Assembly (NCBI GenBank): GCA_900547345.1
Contig: URGG01000048.1
Span: 1 to 14,812 of the forward strand
DNA from: an uncultured Collinsella sp.
GTDB lineage: Bacteria; Actinomycetota; Coriobacteriia; Coriobacteriales; Coriobacteriaceae
Direction: 5' to 3'
Length of the DNA stretch: 14,812 nt
The notes under the pieces are model-generated. The model ran no database searches and was not told the origin of the DNA. It saw only the letters and a list, made by a program, of their open reading frames with translations. Positions within the stretch are counted from its first letter, which is position 1; each line of letters opens with the position of its first letter. Position numbers and translations under genes: made by a program. Shown piece by piece: positions 1 to 8,113 of the stretch.

Positions 1-2599
1 TGCAGATGTCGTAGAGCGTCGGGCAGATCTTCGAGTCGATCTGGAAGTCGAAGTGGACGACGCGGTTCTTGAACACGTAGAGCCCCTCGCCGGGATGCGC
101 GGTGGCCAAAACCTTCGTCTGGCTCTCGGAGAGGTTGAACAACTCCTGGAAGTCGGGTAGGAGGTCACTTGTCTGCTGCAGAATCGTCACGAAGGGCGAG
201 TTCTGGAACATGTAGCGCGTCTCCTCGCTGTTAAGGACACGGGAGAGGTTCTGCGTGATGGCGTTGATGTAGAAGTCCCATTTACCGCCGCGCGTGAAGA
301 ACCGGTCGATTTGGCTGCGGGCGTAGGGGCTGTCGAGCAGGAGCTGGAACTCGTCGATGATGAGCCAGGTCCGCCTGCCTGCGCGTCGGTTCGCGGAGAC
401 GCGGACCCAGATATGGTCGAGGATGATGAGTAGCGCCAGCGGCTTGAGCTCACTGGACAGCTCGTGCAGGTCGAAACAAACGAGGTTCGACTGAAGATTC
501 ACGTTTGTCGGATGGTTGAACAGCGATAGCGTGCCCGTGACGTAACGGCGGATCAGCTTCGCGAGGTCGCGCGCATCGCGCATGTCGGAGCCCTGCTCGG
601 ACATCAGGAAGTCGTAGATATCTTGAAGTGTCGGCAGGTTCTCCGGGCGCGGGTCGTCCAGGTACCGGTTGTATGCGTATGCGGCGGCGGCATCGAGCAC
701 ATTGGCCTGTGCATCGTTGACGCTGCTGGCCATCATGCGCACGAGAGACTGGATAAAGGACACCTTCGCCGGCACGGGGGAGGACTTCGTCTCCGGGTCG
801 TCAGAGCCGTAAGCGAGAGAGATATCGAGGGGGTTGATGAAATCGCCAGAGTTCTCGGCGATGCGGATGACCTGGCCGCCTAGGTACTCGGTAGGCGTGA
901 CGTATTCGCCCTCGGGGTCAATCGTGATCACGTCGTCGTCTGGATGCTTCAGGTGCACCGGGATAATGCGCGTGATCTTTGAGTTGAACGACTTTCCGGA
1001 GCGGGGCTGGGCCAGCGTGAAGCTGTTCGTGTGCTCATGGGACACCGGGTCGTAGACGATGAACGAGCGGGTCTCGGCGTTGAGGCCCATGATATTGCCA
1101 CCCGGGTCGTTCATCTCGGCGGCGACGAACATCAACATGTGCGACAACGGGTCCGTGGTCAAGGTTCGCTCATACGGGATGTATGGCGCCCCGATCGGCA
1201 GGGCTGTCGAGAAGGATTCCTCGCGAAGGGCCCGCCAGGAATCGGGAAGGGGCTTCCTGTGAGTGGAGAACACCTTCTCCACCTCGCGGCAGGCCTCCTC
1301 GAGCTCCGTCTCCGTACGCCCCTGGACGGTCACGACGGTCGTGACGCCAAAGGCGTGCATCTCCGCGCTCTCGAGGTCGTCTCGGAACGCCTCGGCGTCC
1401 TCTTGGGCCTCGCGCATGGCGGGCGGCATGTTGTTCTGGTCGACGAAGTAGCCGACCTCGGGACGGCTCGTGTTGAACTGGTAGGTATTGTTCTCCTCGG
1501 TGATCTCGTGCAGGTGGTTCTCGGCGGCTGAAATTGCAGCGGAGAACTCCCAGGGACGGATATGCCATGCGACGGTTAGGTCGTAGGGCAGCCCCGTCAG
1601 GTCCGAGATAAAGGAGTCCTTCATGGTCTTGCCGTAGCCGTCTAGCGTGACGTCATAGGTCTTAACCCAGCGGCGGCCGATAATCATACGGGGGTCGCCG
1701 CGATAGCCGTCGGCGGTGAGGACGGAGGAGGGCGCCACGAGTTCGCGGGTCGTGAGGCCGACGGTCCCGGACAGGCGCTCGAAGCTCGCCGTGCCCGGGC
1801 TATCGTCTTGGCGCGTCATTGTCTGGATGATGTCGAGGCGCTGCTGTCCGTCGAGGACGTGCGCGTCCGAACCGAGATCGCGGATGAACCGAAGGAAGGA
1901 ATCAGCCTCCTGCGACAGTCGGGGCACGGCACGCTCCAGCGTGTCGGCCGACACTGCAATCGTGATGATGCGGTCGCGGCGCACCGAACGGGAGGACTTG
2001 GCGAGCATGGAGCGGGTCCATGCATTGTATTCGCGACGCAGGACGTTGCCGCGCTCGTCACCGGGAATCTCGCGGAACAGCAGGTCGGAGGCGAACTCCT
2101 CCGGGCTCACGCGCTTGTTCATGATGAAGATGCCGATGCGAACCGTGTGGTCGAGCGAGTCGAGGTATCCCGCCCACGCCTCGCGCACGAGATACTGATC
2201 CTCGGGTCGCGCTCCCTGATAGTTGACGTCGTCAACTCGAAGGGCGATGGAGTAGGTCTCGCTGTCGATGCGCATGACTCCATCTACCGTGAGCAGCTCA
2301 TAGGGGACGAGTTTCGTGGTCGACCACTTGGGCTGGACGAGCTTCACATCGGTCGAGAGCGCCGTGTTGACACCGAGATCCGCCTGCGCTTCATCGGTCG
2401 CCCAGGAGGAGCCGAGGGGAATGGAGGGGACCTCGGCGCCGCATTTCGCGACATACCTGTCGCGCTTCTTCCCCAGCTTCTTCAGGCGCTTGTCCATCTG
2501 GCGCACGCCTTTCTGCCAGCCCGCCTCGAGGGCGCTCGAGCGGCGCTGCTCGGCCTCGGCTATCTCTCGGTCGAGGTCGTCAATCGTCAGTCTGCTCAT
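1..2599 (-). CDS. VirB4/TraE-type conjugation ATPase, C-terminus cut by window edge
   Basis: Cytoplasmic ATPase that powers assembly of the mating channel and substrate transfer in type IV secretion. I read 866 codons without a stop, from ATG at 2599 to the left edge. The ATG overlaps the stop of the upstream PrgI-like gene (ATGA), with GGGAG about 9 nt before it. The N-terminal ~110 residues are charged and helical. A P-loop AQPRSGKSFN lies at residues 530-539 (K536, S537), followed by DPEGEY, typical of the VirB4/TraG/HerA class. A Walker B TWLIIDEFQ has D749 and E750. A Gram-positive family member would be about 800-900 residues, so only a short C-terminal part should be missing. The first P-loop glycine is alanine here, while GKS is intact. 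It is the last gene of the visible transfer operon. Identification as a VirB4-class ATPase is firm; the exact subfamily is not. Confidence 0.88.
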   Translation of the reverse strand, partial: MSRLTIDDLDREIAEAEQRRSSALEAGWQKGVRQMDKRLKKLGKKRDRYVAKCGAEVPSIPLGSSWATDEAQADLGVNTALSTDVKLVQPKWSTTKLVPYELLTVDGVMRIDSETYSIALRVDDVNYQGARPEDQYLVREAWAGYLDSLDHTVRIGIFIMNKRVSPEEFASDLLFREIPGDERGNVLRREYNAWTRSMLAKSSRSVRRDRIITIAVSADTLERAVPRLSQEADSFLRFIRDLGSDAHVLDGQQRLDIIQTMTRQDDSPGTASFERLSGTVGLTTRELVAPSSVLTADGYRGDPRMIIGRRWVKTYDVTLDGYGKTMKDSFISDLTGLPYDLTVAWHIRPWEFSAAISAAENHLHEITEENNTYQFNTSRPEVGYFVDQNNMPPAMREAQEDAEAFRDDLESAEMHAFGVTTVVTVQGRTETELEEACREVEKVFSTHRKPLPDSWRALREESFSTALPIGAPYIPYERTLTTDPLSHMLMFVAAEMNDPGGNIMGLNAETRSFIVYDPVSHEHTNSFTLAQPRSGKSFNSKITRIIPVHLKHPDDDVITIDPEGEYVTPTEYLGGQVIRIAENSGDFINPLDISLAYGSDDPETKSSPVPAKVSFIQSLVRMMASSVNDAQANVLDAAAAYAYNRYLDDPRPENLPTLQDIYDFLMSEQGSDMRDARDLAKLIRRYVTGTLSLFNHPTNVNLQSNLVCFDLHELSSELKPLALLIILDHIWVRVSANRRAGRRTWLIIDEFQLLLDSPYARSQIDRFFTRGGKWDFYINAITQNLSRVLNSEETRYMFQNSPFVTILQQTSDLLPDFQELFNLSESQTKVLATAHPGEGLYVFKNRVVHFDFQIDSKICPTLYDIC

Positions 2600-3066
2600 C
2601 TCGGGTTTCTCCCATCATTTCTAACAGAGGCCTCAGCCATCGCCTGCGCGATTCCCGCCGGCACGGCCTCCTGCTCCAATTTCCTTGATTTCCTAGCCGT
2701 CTTTTCGCGACGCTTACCCTCGCGGACCTCGGCCTTCGTCTTCTTCGGTACAGACACCTCGAAGGTCGGAACCGTCAACGTGAGCTGTTCCGGTTCGGCA
2801 CGGTCCTTCAACATGAGTGGCAGCCATTTCTCGGATTTGAGGCCGTGATGCGAATGGAGGCCGATAACACCGATCGCAATGCAAACCGGTATAGCCATAT
2901 ATGTGACGACCTCGAGGCTCCAGCCCCATGCATAGACGCCGTATATGCCGACAGAAACGACAGCGGCGGCGGCAAGCGCGGCTATGGCTGAACGCCTGGA
3001 AAAGCGCCCGAAGATGTTTCTCGCGACGTAGTTGTTGATGTCATCGCGTACGAATGTCTCAGCCAT
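2596..3066 (-). CDS. PrgI-family membrane protein of the conjugation machinery
   Basis: A 156-residue protein with two predicted membrane helices at about residues 25-46 and 51-70, a short HGLKSEKW segment after the second helix, then a hydrophilic, lysine/arginine-rich tail of about 85 residues. Small two-helix proteins of this design directly upstream of the VirB4-type ATPase are the PrgI family of Gram-positive transfer systems, thought to work as a VirB3-like partner that anchors VirB4 at the membrane. I chose the ATG at 3066 (MAETFV) over an upstream ATG at 3108. It is preceded by GGAAGG 7 nt away, and the longer form would overlap the preceding gene. The stop overlaps the VirB4 start by four bases, so the two are probably translationally coupled. 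The tail is longer than in many relatives. Assignment rests on topology and position as much as on residues. Confidence 0.78.
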   Translation of the reverse strand: MAETFVRDDINNYVARNIFGRFSRRSAIAALAAAAVVSVGIYGVYAWGWSLEVVTYMAIPVCIAIGVIGLHSHHGLKSEKWLPLMLKDRAEPEQLTLTVPTFEVSVPKKTKAEVREGKRREKTARKSRKLEQEAVPAGIAQAMAEASVRNDGRNPR

Positions 3067-3079
3067 TTCACTACCTTCC

Positions 3080-4684
3080 CTAGACAAGGCCAAACAGGCT
3101 GTTGGCAACGACTTTTGACTTGTTCACGATTTCCGTAATGCAAAGAACTGAGCACATCGAGGGGATGAGTGCGGCCGCGGCGCCCCCGAAACCATTTAGG
3201 GTGCTCGTATCGGACGTGATGGGGGCAATGAGTTCGGTTGCGACCGTATTGATGAGGGGAATCATGCCAATCGCGATGACAATCATCACTGCCTGGAAAC
3301 AGACCGCAGCGAAACGCTTGAGATAGCCGACGCCCATGGGCCTTGATTTGTCGTCAGCAAAGAACGATAGGCAAAGGGGGCTTGCAGCGGCCCTCAAATA
3401 GATTTCGCCTACACGTACGAAGATGGTCGTCAGCACGGTGAATAGGCAGGCGACGCAGGCGACGAGTGAAACGATGGCGAGAATGAGAAGGATAAACGAA
3501 GTTCCGGCCTGTGCGTAAGTCAGGGCGTCGAATGATCTGATCACCTGTTCTTTTATGCCAATGGAGCTGGTCGTATCGATCCCCATTGATGCAAGCGTGC
3601 TATTCACGATACCTACAAGATGTTGGGCGAGAACGTATACGGCCGCACAGATGTCCATCGCGTGGATGATGAGGGTGTAGCTCACCGCGAACATCATGAC
3701 GACGAAGGCGAGGCTTGCCATGATATCGACGCCGGCCATCTTGCGGCGGACATCCAGCTGGTGCATGAGGGCGACGCCGAAGGTCAGGCCGAGAAACGCC
3801 ATGGCATAGGGCTGGAAAGCGCCTTTCGATAGCTTCGACGCCATAGTGTAGAACTGGCCGAAAGGACCATTGGTAAAATCGGACGTGAATGCAGTGCTCG
3901 CCGTAGAGGACACTAGCGAAATGCACCATTCTGCAAGGCTCGTTGCACTTTCCGCAAGCCCACGGCAGAAGGTCCACACCAGATTTTCAGCAGAATACTT
4001 GAAGAAGTTAAAATCTAGGGCGAACTTTGGCGGATTATCCTTGATTAGCTTATTCTCCATGTCGTCCGGGTCCTTTGCGGCCGAATCGTTGTCAGTATTC
4101 GGTTTTCCGCCTGTTCCAGTGGATTCCTGTCCGGTTGACGCATCTTTTGCTATCTCCCATCCATCAGGGGCCCAACTTGGCGCAAAGCTCTTGAGATATT
4201 TGCTGTCGTTCAAACTTCCATCGAGTTTTTTTGTTTTTGCGGCTTTTGAACTTACAGTTTTACCTTTCTTATCGACATAAACCGGACCGTAAAGATTTGC
4301 CCCTCCGTTTCCGATTTTCACCTCATATCTAATTTCATGAGCGGTGATTCCGTCATGTTTAAAGTCTATGAACTTGTCATTTTCAATATCCGTCCAACGA
4401 ATAACAACGTAGCGCTTAGAGTCTGTTGTCTGAAAGCCTGAAATATCCAGCGAGTCTCTTACGGACCACTGGCCCTTTTGCGCGGCATATGCGATACCGG
4501 ACATCGCGCAACCCAGCACCAACAGGACAACGCTGATAACCGCGAAGCGGAAGATGTCCTCAGACCACTTTATATGCCGCTTGTCATATTCAAATTCGTC
4601 ATACGGATCTGTTGGCCCGGGCGACGTAGCACCACCGATGGGGGAGCCGGCCGCGAGGGCGAGCAGCCTCTCTCGGATCTCCAT
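3080..4684 (-). CDS. VirB6/TrbL-like polytopic channel protein with a large N-terminal outside domain
   Basis: A 534-residue membrane protein, probably the VirB6-like inner-membrane part of the transfer channel. A cytoplasmic N-terminus (1-44) leads into a membrane helix (about 45-68), then a hydrophilic region of about 215 residues (70-285) expected outside the membrane. Further hydrophobic helices lie near 292-308, 320-341, 343-360, 395-420, 458-480 and 500-518. The segment RVGEIYLRAAASPLCLSFF (424-442) followed by a GYLKRFAAV helix is the conserved core seen in VirB6/TrbL-like proteins of Gram-positive elements. The start at 4684 shares its A with the stop of the previous gene (TAATG) and has only a weak ribosome site, so translation is likely coupled. 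The outside domain (roughly 3980-4460) is clearly more AT-rich than the surrounding genes, which suggests separate evolution or replacement. Confidence 0.8.
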   Translation of the reverse strand: MEIRERLLALAAGSPIGGATSPGPTDPYDEFEYDKRHIKWSEDIFRFAVISVVLLVLGCAMSGIAYAAQKGQWSVRDSLDISGFQTTDSKRYVVIRWTDIENDKFIDFKHDGITAHEIRYEVKIGNGGANLYGPVYVDKKGKTVSSKAAKTKKLDGSLNDSKYLKSFAPSWAPDGWEIAKDASTGQESTGTGGKPNTDNDSAAKDPDDMENKLIKDNPPKFALDFNFFKYSAENLVWTFCRGLAESATSLAEWCISLVSSTASTAFTSDFTNGPFGQFYTMASKLSKGAFQPYAMAFLGLTFGVALMHQLDVRRKMAGVDIMASLAFVVMMFAVSYTLIIHAMDICAAVYVLAQHLVGIVNSTLASMGIDTTSSIGIKEQVIRSFDALTYAQAGTSFILLILAIVSLVACVACLFTVLTTIFVRVGEIYLRAAASPLCLSFFADDKSRPMGVGYLKRFAAVCFQAVMIVIAIGMIPLINTVATELIAPITSDTSTLNGFGGAAAALIPSMCSVLCITEIVNKSKVVANSLFGLV

Positions 4685-4902
4685 TATCCGAGGATGCCGC
4701 TGAACAGCTGGGAGATGATGTGGGAGACGCCACATCCGGCGATAAAGACACCGGCGAGAACCTGCCACCACTCGGTGCCGTGGCCGGGGCGGCCCTTGGT
4801 CTTCTCCTCGAGCAGGTTGTAGACGCCCCACAGGGCGAAGAGCGACCCGCCGGCAATCATGAGGTTCTCGAAGGATGTGACGAGTTGCGAAAGCTGTTCC
4901 AT
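4684..4902 (-). CDS. Maff2-family / VirB2-like small two-helix protein
   Basis: A 72-residue protein with two hydrophobic helices (about 11-30 and 47-68) joined by a short charged loop containing EEKTKGRPGHGTEWW. The LWGVYNLLEE segment after helix one and the gene's place between the VirD4 and VirB6-like genes match the Maff2 family of Gram-positive mobile elements, whose topology resembles VirB2/TrbC pilins. Its likely role is a small channel or pilin-like subunit in the membrane; that role is inferred. Start chosen at ATG 4902 because a strong AGGGAAGGA site lies 7 nt upstream; the open frame further upstream is antisense-free overlap with the VirD4 gene end. Its stop overlaps the next gene as TAATG. 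No signal peptidase motif was obvious. Confidence 0.75.
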   Translation of the reverse strand: MEQLSQLVTSFENLMIAGGSLFALWGVYNLLEEKTKGRPGHGTEWWQVLAGVFIAGCGVSHIISQLFSGILG

Positions 4903-4945
4903 TAAAATGTCCTTCCCTAAGGATTTGCGATACCTATCACGCGCC

Positions 4946-6919
4946 TCAATAGGCGTCGATGACGATGGTCTTGGGGTTTGCGCGGTCGACGAGCACGACA
5001 TCCTCGGGCGTAGAGGTGCCGGGGCCCTCCACATGCCTTCTGGAGCTCGCCCACTCAAGCATGTCGGTCTTGCCCGCATCGAGATACTCTTTGCGCCTCG
5101 GATGTATCTCGGGGTCGGCCTTGAGGTCGCGAAACCACATTCCCTGCTTGTAGTGGGTAACGCACTCATCGGGGGACAGGCCGTCCTCCTCGTTGAAGCT
5201 GTAGAGCTCCTCGGGGCTCATGAGCGGGACCTTGACGTATCTCGTGCTCTCCTGGATGGATTTGCCGCTTGCGGAGTTCGAGACCGAGTAATCGGTGAAC
5301 TTCTTCGTGGTACTGCCCATTTCGCGGGATATCTGCTCGCAGTCGGAAAATAGGGATGAGCCCATGTACATGAAGATGGCAGAGTTTGCACGGATGGATT
5401 CCGACTGCTTGCCGTATCGGGCCTCGAGCTGCTTGCCGTCCTGCACAATGGCGCAGAGGTTGATCCAGAACTTACGGCTCTCGGCGAACAGCTTCTCCAA
5501 GTCGGGGATCTTGCCTATCTGGGCGAGCTCGTCGAGATAGCAGTAGAGGGGGATCTCGAGATGGCCGATACCGTTCGTGGAACCGATATCCTTGGAGATG
5601 TCGAACAGCTGGTTCAGGGCCATCGCTGCGACGAAGTCATAGGGACCGCCGCCGGACTTGATGCAGAAGAATATGGCACGCTTTCGTTTGTCGATAGACT
5701 GCAGGTCGAGTTCATCTCGACCCAGCATCTTCCTGATCGCGGGGTTATTGAGCCTTTGCAGACGCGCGGCACACGAGGAGACAACGGCCGCCATCTGCTC
5801 GGGGGCACCGGCGTTTGCCTTGAAGGTGCGATAGTTGGTGAGGACGGAGTTCTCGGGAAGCGACTCGTCGTCGAGCGCGTCCTCGCCGTAGGTGTCGATG
5901 ATGTACTGCGCGAACCCATCGAAGCCGTCGCGCTCCCGCGTCCCTTCGAAGACGAGGTCGAGCTTGTTGATGCCCTCGGCGCCGTCGGCCTTGGCCATCG
6001 CCAGGTAGTCGATGATACCGGGAAGGGTGCAGTCCGCGGTATTGCCGTTGGCCTTGAACCAGAAGACGAACATGCCGCAAACGCAGGTGTAGAAGTTCTT
6101 CTCCATATCGATGAAGAACTGCTGGTCGCCACGTGTGTCCTCGCCCTTGGTGTTCGAGATGAACATATTGACCAGGGAGTTGATGGACGTGACGTCACGG
6201 CAGTTGATGAGCGGGTTGTAAGGGGTCGAGGCCAGGATGTGCTCCTCGTCGCGCAAGTCGATTACCTGCACGTCATAGCCATTGTTCTCCAGAAACGCCG
6301 CCGATGCGCGGAATAGCTCGCCCGAGGGATCGGTGAAGACCATGTTGCCGTTCATCTGCATGATCTGGTTGATCACGAATCGATATGACTTGCCTGCGCC
6401 CGATCCGGCCATAACGAACATGTTGCGGTTCGGCACCTGGCTCTCTCGCCTGATCGGGTCCTTCTTGTCGTTGACGATGGAGGTGCCGGCGACCTTGCTG
6501 TTGAGCGATAGGATGATATTGTCGTCTTCGACCGTCTCGCACCAGTCAGGGACGGGCCACTCGGCCGTCGCCTTGTTATGCGAGTACAGCAGACGCTCCT
6601 GGGCGGTGGAGAAACGCTGGGAGCCATATTGCTTGGCCGGCGATATATCCTCGCCGGGCGCCTCCTTCTTGAGGAAGACGACAAGTGCAATCACGATGGC
6701 CGCAGCAGCAGAAATCAGCAACGGGACCCCACCGAAGAAGACGCCCAGGGGTCGGCGTGACGCCGCCCACGCTATGAATGCCACGGCATCTTCGGGCGTA
6801 TCGATGCCATTGTAGCCGAGCATGACCTTCTGGACCGTAAGGTTTACGATCCAGAAGGCGGCTGTACCCAGCACGACGGCACCGATTGCCTTCGTTATGT
6901 CCACCTTGGGCAACTTCAT
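4946..6919 (-). CDS. VirD4/TraG-type coupling protein (T4SS ATPase)
   Basis: A 657-residue coupling protein that brings the relaxase-DNA complex to the channel at the inner face of the membrane. Two N-terminal membrane helices (about 11-33 and 58-83) precede a cytoplasmic ATPase domain. Walker A is AGSGAGKS at 171-178 (K177), followed by FTDPSGEL (195-202), and Walker B is YCYLDELAQIG at 459-469 (D463, E464). The stretch LFSDCEQISREMGSTTKKF (523-541) is typical of the TraG/VirD4 C-terminal region. ATG at 6919 has AGAGG about 6 nt upstream, partly inside the stop region of the preceding PcfB-like gene, three bases away. A PcfB-type gene directly upstream is the expected partner arrangement (PcfB-PcfC in enterococcal plasmid pCF10). 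Length and motifs are normal. Confidence 0.94.
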   Translation of the reverse strand: MKLPKVDITKAIGAVVLGTAAFWIVNLTVQKVMLGYNGIDTPEDAVAFIAWAASRRPLGVFFGGVPLLISAAAAIVIALVVFLKKEAPGEDISPAKQYGSQRFSTAQERLLYSHNKATAEWPVPDWCETVEDDNIILSLNSKVAGTSIVNDKKDPIRRESQVPNRNMFVMAGSGAGKSYRFVINQIMQMNGNMVFTDPSGELFRASAAFLENNGYDVQVIDLRDEEHILASTPYNPLINCRDVTSINSLVNMFISNTKGEDTRGDQQFFIDMEKNFYTCVCGMFVFWFKANGNTADCTLPGIIDYLAMAKADGAEGINKLDLVFEGTRERDGFDGFAQYIIDTYGEDALDDESLPENSVLTNYRTFKANAGAPEQMAAVVSSCAARLQRLNNPAIRKMLGRDELDLQSIDKRKRAIFFCIKSGGGPYDFVAAMALNQLFDISKDIGSTNGIGHLEIPLYCYLDELAQIGKIPDLEKLFAESRKFWINLCAIVQDGKQLEARYGKQSESIRANSAIFMYMGSSLFSDCEQISREMGSTTKKFTDYSVSNSASGKSIQESTRYVKVPLMSPEELYSFNEEDGLSPDECVTHYKQGMWFRDLKADPEIHPRRKEYLDAGKTDMLEWASSRRHVEGPGTSTPEDVVLVDRANPKTIVIDAY

Positions 6920-6922
6920 GAA

Positions 6923-7993
6923 TTACCTCTTGACCCTCTTATTGAGGGTGCGGGAGTGTGTGGCCGGGCGGTTCTGCTTGCCGATCTGGTGGCGGTTTGC
7001 CTTTCGGTCGGCGGCGTCACGCATATTGACGGCGCGAATGACTTCGTGTGAGCCCATCTGCTTGGTGCGCCCCTGACGCTGCTGCAGCTTAACCGTACCC
7101 TCTAAGGCCTCACGGTCCTTCAGGGTTTCGATCTGGGCATGGCATCGAACGAGGGCGTCGGCGCGCCCCTCGCAAAACGCGCCCTTGACATCCCCCTCGC
7201 AGATCTGGTTTCCGATTTTTGCCGTTTGTCCATCTGAATCGGTAATCCTGAAGGCGCCGGCCGTGGTCACGGCCGCAGTGTAGACAGTACCGTCCCAACC
7301 GGTGAATTTTCGTTTGTACATCCCATCGGACTGGTCGAATTTCCAAGACTCACCGAGATATTCGATGCTTTCCGGTGCAGGCGGCAGGCCGATCGGGGGG
7401 AGGCCCACGGCAGGGAGCCCGATTGCGGGAAGCTCGGGACACTCTTTATTTTGCTCAGACGAGCGGTCGTTATGTGCGATGGCAGGTGTTTGGACCGGCT
7501 CGTCATTCTCGACCGGCCCCCTCATGGCGCTGTCCACGTCGGCATTCGAGATCAGCTTTCTCTCGATAGCCGTCTCGATGCAGGCGGCAAGTGCCTCCTG
7601 GTCCTTCATCTTGTATTCGATTGCAAAATAGCCGGTCGCCGGGTCTTCGAAAACCGCAAACCCGATTCGGTGCCTGCGGCAGATGTCGGAAAGGAGCGAC
7701 AGGTCGCCGCGGTCGAGGGCGCCTTCCTTACCGAGGTTGACGAGCTTGATGACATCGTTGCGATCGCGCCTCAACGTATGCTCGGTCACAAGGCCGTAAC
7801 GCCCAAGGCCATTTACGTGGCTGATCGCATGGTTCGCGCCGCGCTGGGCTGTCCTACCGGCAGTTCCGGCAACTTTGCCGGTGCCGCGGGCCAGCGCCCT
7901 CATTGTGAGTATGAGAACCTCTCGCGCCGGCGGCATGACAGCCTGCCCGAGCATAAGCAGGACACGCATGGCCTCTTCGTTCTCTCCGGGCAT
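6923..7993 (-). CDS. PcfB-family (DUF3801) coupling accessory protein with an extra C-terminal half
   Basis: A 356-residue protein directly upstream of the VirD4 gene. Residues about 1-160 fit the PcfB/DUF3801 family: a helical N-terminus with RALARGTGK, then LSLLSDICRRHRIGFAVFED (98-117) and GYFAIEYKMKDQEALAACIE, the compact alpha/beta unit of that family. PcfB helps the coupling protein bind the relaxosome. A low-complexity linker follows with three near-tandem five-residue units ending in GLP (189-205). The second half (about 208-356) is not a part I recognise. It contains a small strand-rich stretch (WKFDQSDGMYKRKF to GAFRITDSDG) and ends in a very basic tail. ATG 7993 is preceded by a perfect AAGGAGGT 8 nt away, so I prefer it over a TTG at 8101. 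A hairpin lies in its leader at 8019-8054. Confidence 0.7.
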   Translation of the reverse strand: MPGENEEAMRVLLMLGQAVMPPAREVLILTMRALARGTGKVAGTAGRTAQRGANHAISHVNGLGRYGLVTEHTLRRDRNDVIKLVNLGKEGALDRGDLSLLSDICRRHRIGFAVFEDPATGYFAIEYKMKDQEALAACIETAIERKLISNADVDSAMRGPVENDEPVQTPAIAHNDRSSEQNKECPELPAIGLPAVGLPPIGLPPAPESIEYLGESWKFDQSDGMYKRKFTGWDGTVYTAAVTTAGAFRITDSDGQTAKIGNQICEGDVKGAFCEGRADALVRCHAQIETLKDREALEGTVKLQQRQGRTKQMGSHEVIRAVNMRDAADRKANRHQIGKQNRPATHSRTLNKRVKR

Positions 7994-8018
7994 TGCTGAT
8001 ACCTCCTTCCGGCGATGA

Positions 8019-8054
8019 GTATTTGGGGCCGCACAGTCAAGCGGCGCCAAATAC
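8019..8054 (-). promoter_or_regulatory. Leader hairpin upstream of the PcfB-like gene
   Basis: GTATTTGG at 8019-8026 pairs with CCAAATAC at 8047-8054. After one G-G mismatch (8027/8046), 8028-8032 pairs with 8041-8045 around an 8-nt loop. It sits between the exonuclease stop (8114) and the ribosome site of the PcfB-like gene, about 26 nt from the start codon. No T-run follows on the minus strand, so it is not a classic terminator. It could be an mRNA stability, processing or control element, or a protein-binding site. The structure is seen directly; the role is inferred. Confidence 0.5.
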
Positions 8055-8113
8055 AGTTTTCGCCATATAGGCCACCCGTGCGGACCGGTTTGGTGCCACA
8101 AGGTGACAATTTT

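Noticed and set aside
1808..2848. Plus-strand open frame of 346 codons
   Set aside because: It runs antisense across the VirB4 start, the PrgI-like gene and their overlap. Its composition is that of a GC-rich shadow frame, and the minus-strand frames carry the recognisable motifs.
4685..4831. N-terminal extension of the VirB6-like protein
   Set aside because: The extension overlaps the Maff2-like gene in another frame, is arginine/proline-rich and has no ribosome site. The TAATG overlap at 4684 is the better start.
5603..5615. GAAC-N5-GTTC resembling the 17-bp repeat core
   Set aside because: The spacing is five rather than four, it lies inside the VirD4 coding sequence and the flanks do not match.
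7994..8101. TTG start at 8101 for the PcfB-like protein
   Set aside because: It would translate the leader hairpin and skip the perfect AAGGAGGT site in front of ATG 7993.
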